Positions 55,301 through 62,834 of a stretch of 64,000 nt of DNA are shown here, piece after piece. The translations under genes were made by a program, and so were the position numbers. How positions within the stretch are numbered: position 1 is the stretch's first letter; each line of letters opens with the position of its first letter. The notes below the pieces were generated by a model. It saw nothing but the letters and a program-made list of their open reading frames with translations, was not told where the DNA came from and made no database searches. The DNA is from Mucilaginibacter aquatilis. Its GTDB lineage: Bacteria; Bacteroidota; Bacteroidia; Sphingobacteriales; Sphingobacteriaceae. The stretch lies in contig NZ_WQLA01000003.1 in assembly GCF_009755275.1 (NCBI RefSeq), forward strand, positions 1 to 64,000, given 5' to 3'.

Positions 55301-55689
55301 AGCAAGATCAGTATTTGCAAAGCCGTAAAGGTAAATATGCTGAACGTAATGGTGGTTTGTCTCCGTGGTTTAATCAGGTTGACTTACAATTCCAACAAGA
55401 TTTGTTCCAGAACATAGGTGGTAAACGCAACACTTTGCAGTTTAACCTTACCATATCAAACTTTGCAAACTTTGTAAACAAAAATTGGGGTGTTCGTCAG
55501 GTAATTACACAGTCAAACGTGTTAGTGCCAACCAACGCAAACAACCTTACACCAGGTGGAACAACACGTCCTACTTTCAGATTGCAATTTGACGGCAACT
55601 TGCCAACAAATGCAGTTAGAACCCGTGATGATGTGAGCTTCAACTCAACTTACACTATGCAATTCGGTTTACGTTACATCTTCAACTAA
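52360..55689 (+). CDS. Oar-like TonB-dependent outer membrane protein
   Basis: A 1109-residue outer membrane protein. A signal peptide ends in AAFAQ. A carboxypeptidase-regulatory-like domain (about residues 25-105; GLVKDSKEPLVGATIKA, GRFSIPNMRAGGPYTIEVTYIGFEP) is followed by a TonB plug-like domain (ISKRDILNLPSVRRNINDLVRVTPQAS, then ITIDGGNFNNQFG) and a long beta-barrel ending in MQFGLRYIFN. The layout matches the Oar/TonB-like group, which often has no known ligand. No SusD-like partner follows. The codon use is notably less biased toward AT than the flanks, in line with high expression. Confidence 0.92.
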   Translation: MRKFLLLSMTFLLATVAAFAQVTTSSMTGLVKDSKEPLVGATIKATFVPAGTVYSTSTRADGRFSIPNMRAGGPYTIEVTYIGFEPQKFTDVTLKLGEPFVLNAVLAQTGTQLAAVNIVASNPRSVLNSDRSGSTTNISKRDILNLPSVRRNINDLVRVTPQASADGQSIGGGNYRQNNITIDGGNFNNQFGIGTNLPGNGNPIPLDALDEITVNVNPTDVRQSGFIGSAINATTRSGTNEFSGSAYTYFRSEKQQGTKVRNYPELVPADLNIKIYGARVGGPIIKNKLFFFANFEKAEEPGINSRFRASSASEPFPATPNVNRPTVTEMDAIKDYLVQKYGYNPGDYQNYGYKSTRTNIVGRIDWNISDKHRFNVRYSRLESQVPSFVSTSTNPLTSSVIYPNGGNRSDNNSLTFSNSNYYTNYNFYSLSAELNSTFFSRLANTFRFTYNNQNEPRSSTGGSAFPFVDILKDGRPFASFGSEPFTTGNLRDVNSLSFVDYVQYSFGKHNLLGGVQADISTTKNGFQRFATGYYVFNSFDDFKNNVNPRAFARTFSLNNDYSQAFPTFKNQTYSIYAQDDYNVSEKLRLSFGVRASLYRYSQDAITHPLVAGLTFANGERLNTGSLPKSAFLVSPRASFNYDIKGDRSVQLRGSAGIFSGGIPNVWIVSQVGDAGMIQFTQTAVTPSEVSAIAGPFDPNPRAYLPATPPTAGTTIPTALSFIDPKIKAPQTFKSNLALDARLPFGFTATVEAIYNRDFRTVLFRNPNLVEGQPLNVAGYPDNRLIYPSTNGAKYYNVLSAAGLPVANNTTGATGLNTYVLDNGTKGHYFSIAGTIQKQFSKGLSASLSYIHSQARTQFDGNGDQPSGSWQNTFSVNGSNTPEMGYAGYVLPNRIVASFTYRKEYLKHLASQLTLFYNGSNQGRISYTYSTDLNRDGGNSDLIYVPKDPSEITFTPFTIGTGANAVTYTAQQQSDIFFRFIEQDQYLQSRKGKYAERNGGLSPWFNQVDLQFQQDLFQNIGGKRNTLQFNLTISNFANFVNKNWGVRQVITQSNVLVPTNANNLTPGGTTRPTFRLQFDGNLPTNAVRTRDDVSFNSTYTMQFGLRYIFN

Positions 55690-55706
55690 GATATTCGTAA
55701 CTTAAT

Positions 55707-55743
55707 AAAAAAGCCGGTTCCAAATAATGGAACCGGCTTTTTT
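55707..55743 (+). terminator. Terminator after the TonB-type gene
   Basis: A perfect stem of about 16 bases with A and T runs on both sides. Confidence 0.9.
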
Positions 55744-55797
55744 GTTGATGTAAAGTTGTTCCTTCAATCTACCCAAAGCAATACTACGTAAAAACAA

Positions 55798-55832
55798 CAA
55801 AGGCTGCCTCATAGTTAACGAGGCAGCCTTTG
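55798..55832 (-). terminator. Terminator after dnaJ
   Basis: A 13-base perfect stem (55798-55810 with 55820-55832), with a T-rich run beyond on the minus strand. Confidence 0.75.
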
Positions 55833-55853
55833 AAATAATAATTTAAAGCTTGC

Positions 55854-57023
55854 TTATTCGAAGTATTCTTTCATACGCTCAAAGAAGCTTTTCTCGTTTT
55901 TACCCGGACTTGGTTTAAAGTTGGGTGAGTTTTGCAGTTTTTCTAAAAGATCGCGCTCTTCGCGGCTTAATGCCTTAGGAGTCCATATATTAATATGTAC
56001 CAGTTGGTCGCCGCGGTGATATGAGTTAACCTCAGGCACGCCTTTGCCTTTAAGGCGTAGTATTTTACCGCCCTGGGTGCCTGGTTCAATTTTAATCTTT
56101 GCTTTACCGTCAATAGTTGGCACTTCAACGCTGGTACCTAATGCTGCATCAACAAAGTTAATGTGCATATCGTATATAACGTTGTTGCCATCGCGTTTTA
56201 AGGTCTCGTGAGGTACTTCTTCAATAAGAATAATCAAATCGCCCGGAACGCCACCACGCGGGGCAGCGTTGCCCTTACCGCTCATGCTTAACTGCATGCC
56301 TTCGCTTACACCGGCCGGAATGTTAATGCTTATGGTTTCTTCACCGCGCACAACACCATCGCCGTGGCATACGTTACATTTTGAAGTAACGGTACTGCCT
56401 TCGCCATTACAGGTAGGGCAGGTACTGGTAGTTTGCATTTGGCCCAATATGGTATTGGTTACCCTGCGTACTGCTCCAGAGCCTCCACAGGTTTTACAAG
56501 TTTGTACCGATGTTTTATCTTTAGCACCGCTACCATCACAAGTGCCGCATGGTACCTGTTTATTTACTTTTATTTTCTTTTCAACACCGTTGGCAATTTC
56601 CTCTAAGGTAAGGCGTACCTTAATACGAAGGTTGCTGCCGCGAGCTACCCTGCGACCACCGCCTTGCTGCCTGCCGCCACCGCCTCCACCAAAAAATCCT
56701 TCAAACGGACTACCACCGCCAAAGATATCGCCAAACTGACTGAATATGTCATCCATATTCATGCCTTGTCCGCCGTAGCCGCCACCGTTGGCCGATTGTG
56801 CATTAGCGGCATGACCAAATTGGTCATAACGTTGGCGCTTATCAGGTTTGCTTAACACCTCGTAAGCTTCAGCAGCTTCCTTGAAAGCTTCCTCTGCCGC
56901 CTTATCGCCAGGATTTTTATCCGGGTGATATTTAATGGCCATTTTACGGTATGCCTTTTTTACCTCGTCTTCACTTGCCCCGCGCTGTACGCCTAATACG
57001 TCGTAATAATCTCTTTTTGACAT
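55854..57023 (-). CDS. dnaJ: Chaperone DnaJ
   Basis: A 389-residue type I Hsp40. The J domain has the HPD motif in [24 protein letters not shown] Gly/Phe-rich linker (about residues 78-125) follows, then four zinc-finger repeats ([32 protein letters not shown]) and the C-terminal substrate-binding domains. It is downstream of grpE on the same strand. No CIRCE operator was noticed. Confidence 0.98.
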   Translation of the reverse strand: MSKRDYYDVLGVQRGASEDEVKKAYRKMAIKYHPDKNPGDKAAEEAFKEAAEAYEVLSKPDKRQRYDQFGHAANAQSANGGGYGGQGMNMDDIFSQFGDIFGGGSPFEGFFGGGGGGRQQGGGRRVARGSNLRIKVRLTLEEIANGVEKKIKVNKQVPCGTCDGSGAKDKTSVQTCKTCGGSGAVRRVTNTILGQMQTTSTCPTCNGEGSTVTSKCNVCHGDGVVRGEETISINIPAGVSEGMQLSMSGKGNAAPRGGVPGDLIILIEEVPHETLKRDGNNVIYDMHINFVDAALGTSVEVPTIDGKAKIKIEPGTQGGKILRLKGKGVPEVNSYHRGDQLVHINIWTPKALSREERDLLEKLQNSPNFKPSPGKNEKSFFERMKEYFE

Positions 57024-57045
57024 GTTTGTATGTTAAGGAGTAAAT

Positions 57046-57111
57046 GACTGAATGAGCGAATAAGTGATTAATACATTCACTCGTTCGCTCATTCAAACTT
57101 CACTCATTCTT
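57046..57111. repeat. Patch of GAATGAGCGA words between grpE and dnaJ
   Basis: The segment 57050-57060 is an exact 11-base inverted repeat of 57084-57094, with further variants (AGTGA, TCACT, CACTCATTC) between and after. The spacer of the grpE-dnaJ operon can therefore fold in the transcript. No ORF is present. Confidence 0.65.
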
Positions 57112-57118
57112 TTTCAAA

Positions 57119-57742
57119 TTACGCTCCAACAATAACTTTAGCATAGCGAACTACCTTGTCGCCCAGGTAGTAACCTTTTTCAAGCTCATCAACTACTTTG
57201 CCTTTAAGATCATCAGTAGGGGCTGGGATATTAGTGATAGCCTCGTGAATGTCAGCATCGAAGGTTGTTCCTCTGGCTTCCATTTCTTTAAGGCCTTTTT
57301 GTGTTAAAATATTTTTAAGCTTTGACTGTACCAGTGCAATTCCTTCTTTAACTGCACTTACATCAGTAGCGGTTTCGGTAGCTTTAATGGCACGCTCAAA
57401 GTCATCAAGTACAGGTAGTAATGATACTATTACCTCTTTACCGGCAGTTTGTAACAGCTCAACCCGTTCTTTGGTAGTGCGACGTTTGAAATTATCAAAC
57501 TCGGCATACAGACGTAAGTATTTATCATTAGCCTGAGCCAAATCATCTTTTAGTTTAGCTTCTGCGCTTATCTCAGTTTTTACTTCTTCGCTGCTTACGT
57601 TAAGTTCGTCTGCTAATGGATTTTCAGCTTGTTCAGCAGCAGCTGCGTTTTCTTCTGGAGTAGTATTTTCAGTGTTCACGTCGTTTAATTCTTCGGGTGT
57701 ATCCTGTTTATTTTTTTTATTAAACATGTCTTTGAAGTTCAT
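57119..57742 (-). CDS. grpE: Nucleotide exchange factor GrpE
   Basis: The DnaK cofactor, about 207 residues from the ATG at 57742. An acidic, low-complexity N-terminus (about 60 residues) leads to a coiled coil and YLRLYAEFDNFKRRTTKER, the family hallmark, then LLPVLDDFERAI and the C-terminal beta domain (HEAITNIPAP, VVDELEKGYYLGDKVVRYAKVIVG). An ATG ten codons upstream is possible but would add residues not typical of the family. It forms grpE-dnaJ. Confidence 0.96.
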   Translation of the reverse strand: MNFKDMFNKKNKQDTPEELNDVNTENTTPEENAAAAEQAENPLADELNVSSEEVKTEISAEAKLKDDLAQANDKYLRLYAEFDNFKRRTTKERVELLQTAGKEVIVSLLPVLDDFERAIKATETATDVSAVKEGIALVQSKLKNILTQKGLKEMEARGTTFDADIHEAITNIPAPTDDLKGKVVDELEKGYYLGDKVVRYAKVIVGA

Positions 57743-57784
57743 GATGATTGTGCAAAACAAGTACCTTGCCATAGCCGCAAAGCG

Positions 57785-57905
57785 GTCAGGCTGTCAGTTA
57801 GTTGTTAATTCGATGAGTAAAATTGTCAATAGTGTATTGTCAGCTGTCAGGCATACTATGTCAGAATTTTTTATCCCTGACTGATGGCTTCTGGTTTTGA
57901 CAGTT
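57785..57905. repeat. Patch of TGTCAG words upstream of grpE
   Basis: TGTCAG occurs at about 57792, 57839, 57845 and 57859, with GTCAG at 57785. The inverted forms CTGAC and TGACAG occur near 57878 and 57898. It lies between the FtsE-like and grpE genes. Confidence 0.55.
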
Positions 57906-57908
57906 ACA

Positions 57909-58589
57909 CTAAATAGCTACGTCCTGTAAAACCTTACCCGATTCGCATTTTACTATGCGCGATGGGAACTGGCGGATGATGTGATAATCATGCGTTGCGC
58001 ATACTACTGCGGTTCCCGATAGGCTGATCTGTTTCAATAGCATAACAATCTCTTCTGAGGTATCAGGGTCAAGATTACCGGTAGGTTCATCAGCCAGTAT
58101 AATTTCAGGATCATTAAGCAGGGCACGTGCTATTACCACGCGTTGCTGTTCACCACCCGAAAGTTCATGCGGCATCTTCTTGATTTTTGAGCGCAAACCA
58201 ACTTTTTCCAGTACATCACGAATGCGTTCGGCAATCAGGTTTTTGTCTTTCCAGCCCGTGGCCTTCATTACAAACTGCAGGTTTTGCTCAATGGTACGAT
58301 CGGTAAGTAGCTGAAAATCCTGGAACACAATACCCAGCTTACGTCGTAAATACGGCACATCTTTGCTCGCCAGTTTGCGTAAATCATAACCACCTGCATG
58401 GCCTTCGCCGTTTGTGATGTTCAGGTCTCCGTAAATAACTTTCAGCAAACTGCTTTTGCCTGATCCTGTGAGGCCAATAAGCCATACAAAGTCGCCTTTG
58501 TCAATATGCAGGTTTACGTCAGATAGTACGAGGTGCTTTTGCTGGAAAATATCAACACCTTGCAGTTTTATAATGGAGTTTCCTATCAT
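57909..58589 (-). CDS. FtsE-like ABC transporter ATP-binding protein
   Basis: A 226-residue ATPase of the FtsE/LolD class. Walker A is GLTGSGKSS, the Q-loop is in [13 protein letters not shown], the signature is LSGGEQQRV, Walker B is [13 protein letters not shown] and the switch His is in CATHDYHII. The length and pattern fit FtsE, which acts with FtsX in cell division and peptidoglycan remodelling. ftsX is not in view. It follows a 67-residue protein gene at six bases. Confidence 0.87.
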   Translation of the reverse strand: MIGNSIIKLQGVDIFQQKHLVLSDVNLHIDKGDFVWLIGLTGSGKSSLLKVIYGDLNITNGEGHAGGYDLRKLASKDVPYLRRKLGIVFQDFQLLTDRTIEQNLQFVMKATGWKDKNLIAERIRDVLEKVGLRSKIKKMPHELSGGEQQRVVIARALLNDPEIILADEPTGNLDPDTSEEIVMLLKQISLSGTAVVCATHDYHIIRQFPSRIVKCESGKVLQDVAI

Positions 58590-58595
58590 TTTTAA

Positions 58596-58799
58596 TTACA
58601 GTTCGAGTTTTAAAATCTGGCCAAAAGGCAGGTCTTTAATCAGACCCATAATGTAATCGGCCTTATCGGCAAGTCCTACCTTGTCAAGTGATTTGTCGGG
58701 CCTGTCAACCCTGAAATAAGCAAGCAAGGTAAACTGCTCATCGCGCAGCTGCACATAGTCGGGTATTTTGGCAACGCCTTTTACTTTAATAATATACAT
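58596..58799 (-). CDS. Small conserved-type protein upstream of the FtsE-like gene
   Basis: A 67-residue protein with the pattern YIIKVKGVAKIPDYVQLRDEQFTLLAYFRVDRP and a C-terminal helix ending LPFGQILKLEL. I do not recognise the family. An ATG at 58799 is used; a TTG nine bases upstream is in frame but overlaps the promoter box. It is followed at six bases by the FtsE-like gene, suggesting joint transcription. Confidence 0.7.
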   Translation of the reverse strand: MYIIKVKGVAKIPDYVQLRDEQFTLLAYFRVDRPDKSLDKVGLADKADYIMGLIKDLPFGQILKLEL

Positions 58800-58805
58800 G
58801 CCCTT

Positions 58806-58835
58806 CAAAAGTACGTAAAATTAAAGATTTGCCAA
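58806..58835 (-). promoter_or_regulatory. Promoter directly before the 67-residue protein gene
   Basis: On the minus strand, TTG at 58835-58833, a 19-base spacer, and TACTTTTG at 58813-58806. The -7 box ends six bases before the ATG at 58799. The -33 element overlaps the end of the upstream gene. Confidence 0.6.
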
Positions 58836-59843
58836 GAAACGCAATGTGTCAATTCCATCGGCGTAATCCCACAGTGCCGGGCACTGGCTTTGTCCGAAAT
58901 TAACTATCTGGTTGTTGGCTTCAATACTGGCTGATGTTACAATACATTGTATGTTTTCGCTTTGTTTGCTTAAGTAATCCTGTGCCGACGGTAAATCATC
59001 GTATTCCTCATAAAAAATTACAGCAAGGGGAGAAGCCAGGCGTTCGTCTTGCTTTAACAGCAAAAATCCGTTGTCTAAATGCTTGTCGCGGTTAACAAGG
59101 TATATGGCTTTATTATAGTCGTAATTATTATGATACTTGCTATGCTGAATAACGGGGTAGTAATCTTCAATGGCTTCAAAAAAAGGTACAAAATTATACC
59201 CGGTAGGTACTAATAATTTTGATACGCTCCGACATCCCAGGCCGAAGTATTCAAATATATCTTTGCCAAGGTCATGCAGTTGTTCTTTGCTTTCATTACC
59301 GGTAAGCAGGGCTACGCTATTGCGGTTTTTGCGTATGATGTTTGGTACCTTACCAAAGTAATATTCAAAATAGCGAGATGTATTGTTGCTTCCTGTTGCT
59401 ATGATGGCATCAAACCCCTCGAGCTTATCAGTAAAAGTAAAGTATTGAGCCAGGCCGGGCTCAATATCAGTAAGTATTTTAAGCACATATTTTATAAGGC
59501 GGGCATCTTGCGATGAGGCTTTAATGAGTGCAATGTTGCCGCTCAGCAATACACATAGTACATCATGGAAGCCAACCAAAGGAATATTACCGGCCAGTAT
59601 CAGGCCTATTTTCTTAGGCTCGTGATTGGCAAATTGATAGGCCGAAAGCAATTGCTCTAAATTCTCTTTGGTAAGTGACTGTACTATTGCACCAATAGCT
59701 TGTTGTACACTTTGCGGAGTAAACCATGCATTATAATGATGTTCGGTTTGTATAATTTGCTGCAGGCCATCATCTGGGGTAGCAAATTGTCTACCTAATT
59801 GAGTGATTATCTGGATTAAATATGAATTGCTGAATTTTGACAT
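58821..59843 (-). CDS. LuxC-type acyl-CoA reductase
   Basis: A 340-residue protein of the acyl-CoA reductase (LuxC) family, in the aldehyde dehydrogenase superfamily. Features are GLILAGNIPLVGFHDVLCVLLSGN (cofactor region), ALIKASSQDARLI, IATGSNNTSRYFEYYF and the catalytic Cys in FGLGCRSVSKLLVP. No LuxD, LuxE, LuxA or LuxB genes are present, so bioluminescence is not implied. It is divergent from a ferredoxin gene with a 108-bp gap. Confidence 0.9.
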   Translation of the reverse strand: MSKFSNSYLIQIITQLGRQFATPDDGLQQIIQTEHHYNAWFTPQSVQQAIGAIVQSLTKENLEQLLSAYQFANHEPKKIGLILAGNIPLVGFHDVLCVLLSGNIALIKASSQDARLIKYVLKILTDIEPGLAQYFTFTDKLEGFDAIIATGSNNTSRYFEYYFGKVPNIIRKNRNSVALLTGNESKEQLHDLGKDIFEYFGLGCRSVSKLLVPTGYNFVPFFEAIEDYYPVIQHSKYHNNYDYNKAIYLVNRDKHLDNGFLLLKQDERLASPLAVIFYEEYDDLPSAQDYLSKQSENIQCIVTSASIEANNQIVNFGQSQCPALWDYADGIDTLRFLANL

Positions 59844-59883
59844 ACGTATAGTATCAACTGAAACCCAAAAGCGATTTTTTTGT

Positions 59884-59891
59884 TATATTTG
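59884..59891 (+). promoter_or_regulatory. -7 box TATATTTG upstream of the ferredoxin gene
   Basis: Perfect TAnnTTTG, 60 bases before the ATG, leaving a leader of roughly 54 bases. Confidence 0.55.
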
Positions 59892-59951
59892 TGGGCTTTT
59901 TAAAACGAGGCAAAGTTAAACAAGAATATAAGATTTTAGCGATACAGATAT

Positions 59952-60305
59952 ATGGCAATTATAATCACCGATGAATGTATTAATTGCGGAGCTTGCGAAC
60001 CCGAATGCCCGAATAATGCTATTTATGATGCGGGAGCATCTTGGCGCTTTTCGGACGGTACCGAGTTGCGCGGCGTTATCGACTTTGGCGATGGCAACAC
60101 CCTGAATGCTGAAGAAGCGCAGGCTGCAATTTCAGATGATATTTACTACATTGTTCCCGATAAGTGTACCGAGTGTGTTGGTTTTCATGATGAACCGCAA
60201 TGCGCTGCTGTTTGTCCGGTGGATTGCTGCGTTGATGATGAAAACGTACGCGAAACTGAAGAGGAATTGATAGCCAAAAAGGAATGGCTTCACATGGAAG
60301 GATAG
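59952..60305 (+). CDS. Ferredoxin with two 4Fe-4S motifs
   Basis: A 117-residue soluble electron carrier. The first cluster motif is [12 protein letters not shown]. The second is [22 protein letters not shown], with the spacer between Cys residues widened. The long acidic segment between them and an acidic C-terminal helix are common in 4Fe-4S proteins of the YfhL/Fdx type. It is divergent from the acyl-CoA reductase gene and has its own terminator. The redox partner is unknown. Confidence 0.93.
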   Translation: MAIIITDECINCGACEPECPNNAIYDAGASWRFSDGTELRGVIDFGDGNTLNAEEAQAAISDDIYYIVPDKCTECVGFHDEPQCAAVCPVDCCVDDENVRETEEELIAKKEWLHMEG

Positions 60306-60322
60306 TATCCGCGTAAAATATT

Positions 60323-60356
60323 TAAAAAAGGGGCACCCAAAAGGTGTCCCTTTTTG
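60323..60356 (+). terminator. Terminator after the ferredoxin gene
   Basis: A stem of about 12 bases with one wobble (AAAAGGGGCACC against its near complement), with a T run. It isolates the following gene. Confidence 0.8.
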
Positions 60357-60369
60357 TTTATATTGTAAC

Positions 60370-61014
60370 GTGGCTCTTTTTAAACAACTTCGTGATATTC
60401 TTTCAGATCTATTTAATGGGTTGACGTTAGTTCAACCATTATTTTTCAATGAAATTCCGGCTATTAGGTTTGAACTACAACCCAAGATATTTGATACTGG
60501 AAACGATGAATATATGCTGGAGGTTGCAAAACGTATCAACAGAATAAGCTCCTTGGTTATAAGTAGTGATGATCAAATATTTCTTTATTATAACTTTAAT
60601 ACCTGGAGAAAGAGAAAGATAAGAAAGTGGGGATATTTATTTAAGCAATTTAGAAACAATACAAAGCTTGAATATCAATTCCGTAAACGTAAGCATCCTA
60701 CATACAACAACGGTTTTCATAAAGCGGAAGGGGCTTGCCAGTTAATTGTTAAGGATAAGGCCTGTAATATAAACTTCGAAAACATTTTCACCAGTATTGC
60801 CAATAATGACTTCTTTATCAAACCAAGAATAGAAGGGGAGCTTTACATCGTTAATGAAACAAAGAAATGCATTCTATTTATGTACGACGACAGGGGATGC
60901 GATTTAGTTTCTTATGATATACTTTTTCTGCAAAATATTTATACTGAATTTTCACAATTTGTGTTAGAAGCAAACAGAGAAGAAATTAAAAGGCGCTTGT
61001 TAATAAATAAATGA
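60370..61014 (+). CDS. DUF3885-like protein, AT-rich
   Basis: A 214-residue soluble protein starting at GTG. The N-terminal PLFFNEIPAIRFELQ and the C-terminal ELYIVNETKKCILFMYDDRGCDLVSYD followed by an IYTEF helix and NREEIKRRL match the DUF3885 pattern, where the MYDDRG segment is the hallmark. Base composition is visibly more AT-rich than the neighbours, with frequent AGA for Arg. The preceding terminator and the following unrelated gene suggest a single-gene insertion. Function unknown. Confidence 0.72.
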   Translation: MALFKQLRDILSDLFNGLTLVQPLFFNEIPAIRFELQPKIFDTGNDEYMLEVAKRINRISSLVISSDDQIFLYYNFNTWRKRKIRKWGYLFKQFRNNTKLEYQFRKRKHPTYNNGFHKAEGACQLIVKDKACNINFENIFTSIANNDFFIKPRIEGELYIVNETKKCILFMYDDRGCDLVSYDILFLQNIYTEFSQFVLEANREEIKRRLLINK

Positions 61015-61033
61015 TTAAGACTACATTAGCAGC

Positions 61034-61798
61034 ATGGAATACGGTATTTCACAGTTAGCCATAATACCCGTTAGGGGAGAAGCCAGCGAGCGGGCCGAAA
61101 TGGTAACGCAACTTTTATTCGGCGAAACATATCAGGTTTTGGAAACGCAGGAGAAATGGATAAAAATTAAAACCGCATATGATGATTACGAAGGCTGGAT
61201 TAGCAAGGTGCAGTTAACCACGTGTGCTATGCTGGATTATGAGGTATTTGATGAACAGATAGCTTTACCGTTAACCAGCAAGCCGCTAACCGAAGCTGTG
61301 AAAGTTTCTGACCAAAGCAAATTATACCTGCCGGCTTGCAGTGCCTTGCCTTACTGGAACACCAACACCTGCAAAATAAATACCGAGCTATACGAGGTAG
61401 CCGATCATGATTTTGCTGTGGCCGATTTGATAACGACAGCTAAAAGCTATCTAAACACCCCATACCTGTGGGGTGGCCGTACACATTTTGGTATTGACTG
61501 TTCGGGTTTTACCCAAGCTGTTTTTAAACTGCACGGTATAAAAATTAAACGCGATGCCAGTCAGCAAGCAGAACAGGGCGAAGTTGTCGATTTCCTACCC
61601 GCCGCCCAACCCGGCGACCTGGCTTTTTTCGATAATGATGAAGGCCGTATAGTACACGTTGGTATTATGCTCAGTGCCGATCAGATTATCCATGCCTCGG
61701 GCCGAGTTAAAATTGATAAGATTGACGGACAAGGGATATATTCGGAAGAATTGAAGAAACATACCCATAAATTGAGGATAGTAAAGCGGTATGCGTAA
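61034..61798 (+). CDS. C40-family (NlpC/P60) cell wall peptidase with SH3 domain
   Basis: A 254-residue hydrolase. An N-terminal bacterial SH3 region (about residues 5-65; VRGEASERAEMVTQLLFGE, EGWISKVQL) is followed by a second SH3-like stretch and the NlpC/P60 domain. The catalytic Cys is in FGIDCSGFTQAVF, the His in GRIVHVGIML and the third polar residue in IIHASGRV. No signal peptide is visible, as in many Bacteroidota YkfC-like enzymes, so it likely cleaves muropeptides in the cytoplasm, between D-Glu and diamino acid. Confidence 0.9.
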   Translation: MEYGISQLAIIPVRGEASERAEMVTQLLFGETYQVLETQEKWIKIKTAYDDYEGWISKVQLTTCAMLDYEVFDEQIALPLTSKPLTEAVKVSDQSKLYLPACSALPYWNTNTCKINTELYEVADHDFAVADLITTAKSYLNTPYLWGGRTHFGIDCSGFTQAVFKLHGIKIKRDASQQAEQGEVVDFLPAAQPGDLAFFDNDEGRIVHVGIMLSADQIIHASGRVKIDKIDGQGIYSEELKKHTHKLRIVKRYA

Positions 61799-61867
61799 AT
61801 GTTAAACTGAAATTTTAACAATTTAATGGTTTACAGAGTTACGTTACTAACATGAGTAATAACTTAA

Positions 61868-62779
61868 CTAAAACTCTATATCCCAAGCAATAATGCGCTT
61901 ATCATCTCCTGTAGAGAGTAGTTGGTCGCCATTCCATGCCAATTTATTTACTGATAATTGGTGTGAAGCATAACCTTTGTCGCGACTGATGATTTTATAA
62001 AGTTTAAAATCATCGGCACCCCAAATTTTAATGCTTTTATCCATACTGGCCGATGCAAAGTAAGGCTGAGTTGGGTGGAATAAAATATGGTTTACGGCAA
62101 ACATGTGCGCCGCTACACTTTGCTTTAGTGATTGGGTAGCAATATCCCAAACTTTAATTTGAGCATCGCGTGCTCCGGAAATTAAGTGTTGCCCATCAGG
62201 CGCGTGTTGAACCGTGAAAACGGCCATGTTATGGTCTTTAAGAGCGCCCAAATAACTGTAGTCAGATAGGTTATAAAGCTGCACTGAATTGTCGCGACAG
62301 CCGAAAGCTACTTGTTTTTCATCGGGCGAAATGCTGATACTGCGAACCGTATCGTGTGATACCTGTATGGAATGAAGCAGCTGCAATGTGTTTAAATTCC
62401 AAACGCTTACTTTACCATCTTCCGATGCTATTAGCAACTCCTTTTTGCCAGGCACCGATTTTATATCAAATATGGGCTTACCATGTTGTTTAAGCGTATG
62501 GGTTACCCTTTGCTCAATAAAGTTGAATACCAGTACGTCGCCATTACGCATACCCGTAAACATTAAAGGATAACCTACCGGGCAATGAACAGCATAAACC
62601 GAAGCAGTAACCGGAAACATAACTTTGATAAATGCCTGTTTTTCCAGGCTCCACTCCACCACACCTTTATCATTACCGGCACTAAATAATATACCTGGCT
62701 TTTGAGAAAGTTCCAACGCAAAAATAGGGTTGCCGTGCCCGGTAAGTTCAAATGATTTTCTTACTTCCATAAGTCCCAT
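61868..62779 (-). CDS. WD40-repeat protein
   Basis: A 303-residue beta-propeller of about seven WD40 repeats. Repeat ends are VSVWNLNTLQ, VQLYNLSDYS, IKVWDIATQS and IKIWGADDFK, with the final IIAWDIEF closing the ring. No other domain is fused, so it is likely a scaffold protein. Its start could also be the second ATG at 62770. It is upstream of no obvious partner and convergent with the NlpC/P60 gene. Function unknown. Confidence 0.88.
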   Translation of the reverse strand: MGLMEVRKSFELTGHGNPIFALELSQKPGILFSAGNDKGVVEWSLEKQAFIKVMFPVTASVYAVHCPVGYPLMFTGMRNGDVLVFNFIEQRVTHTLKQHGKPIFDIKSVPGKKELLIASEDGKVSVWNLNTLQLLHSIQVSHDTVRSISISPDEKQVAFGCRDNSVQLYNLSDYSYLGALKDHNMAVFTVQHAPDGQHLISGARDAQIKVWDIATQSLKQSVAAHMFAVNHILFHPTQPYFASASMDKSIKIWGADDFKLYKIISRDKGYASHQLSVNKLAWNGDQLLSTGDDKRIIAWDIEF

Positions 62780-62834
62780 TTTCCTGAGTGGAGTTTGTAT
62801 TTAATAGTTACAGGGATTTAGTGCAATCATTCTC

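Noticed and set aside
56269-56739. 156-residue plus-strand frame inside dnaJ
   Set aside because: Pro-rich translation is the complement of the Gly-rich linker and zinc-finger region of dnaJ.
58821-59843. Bioluminescence genes
   Set aside because: A LuxC-like reductase alone is not a lux operon; luxA, luxB, luxD and luxE are missing.
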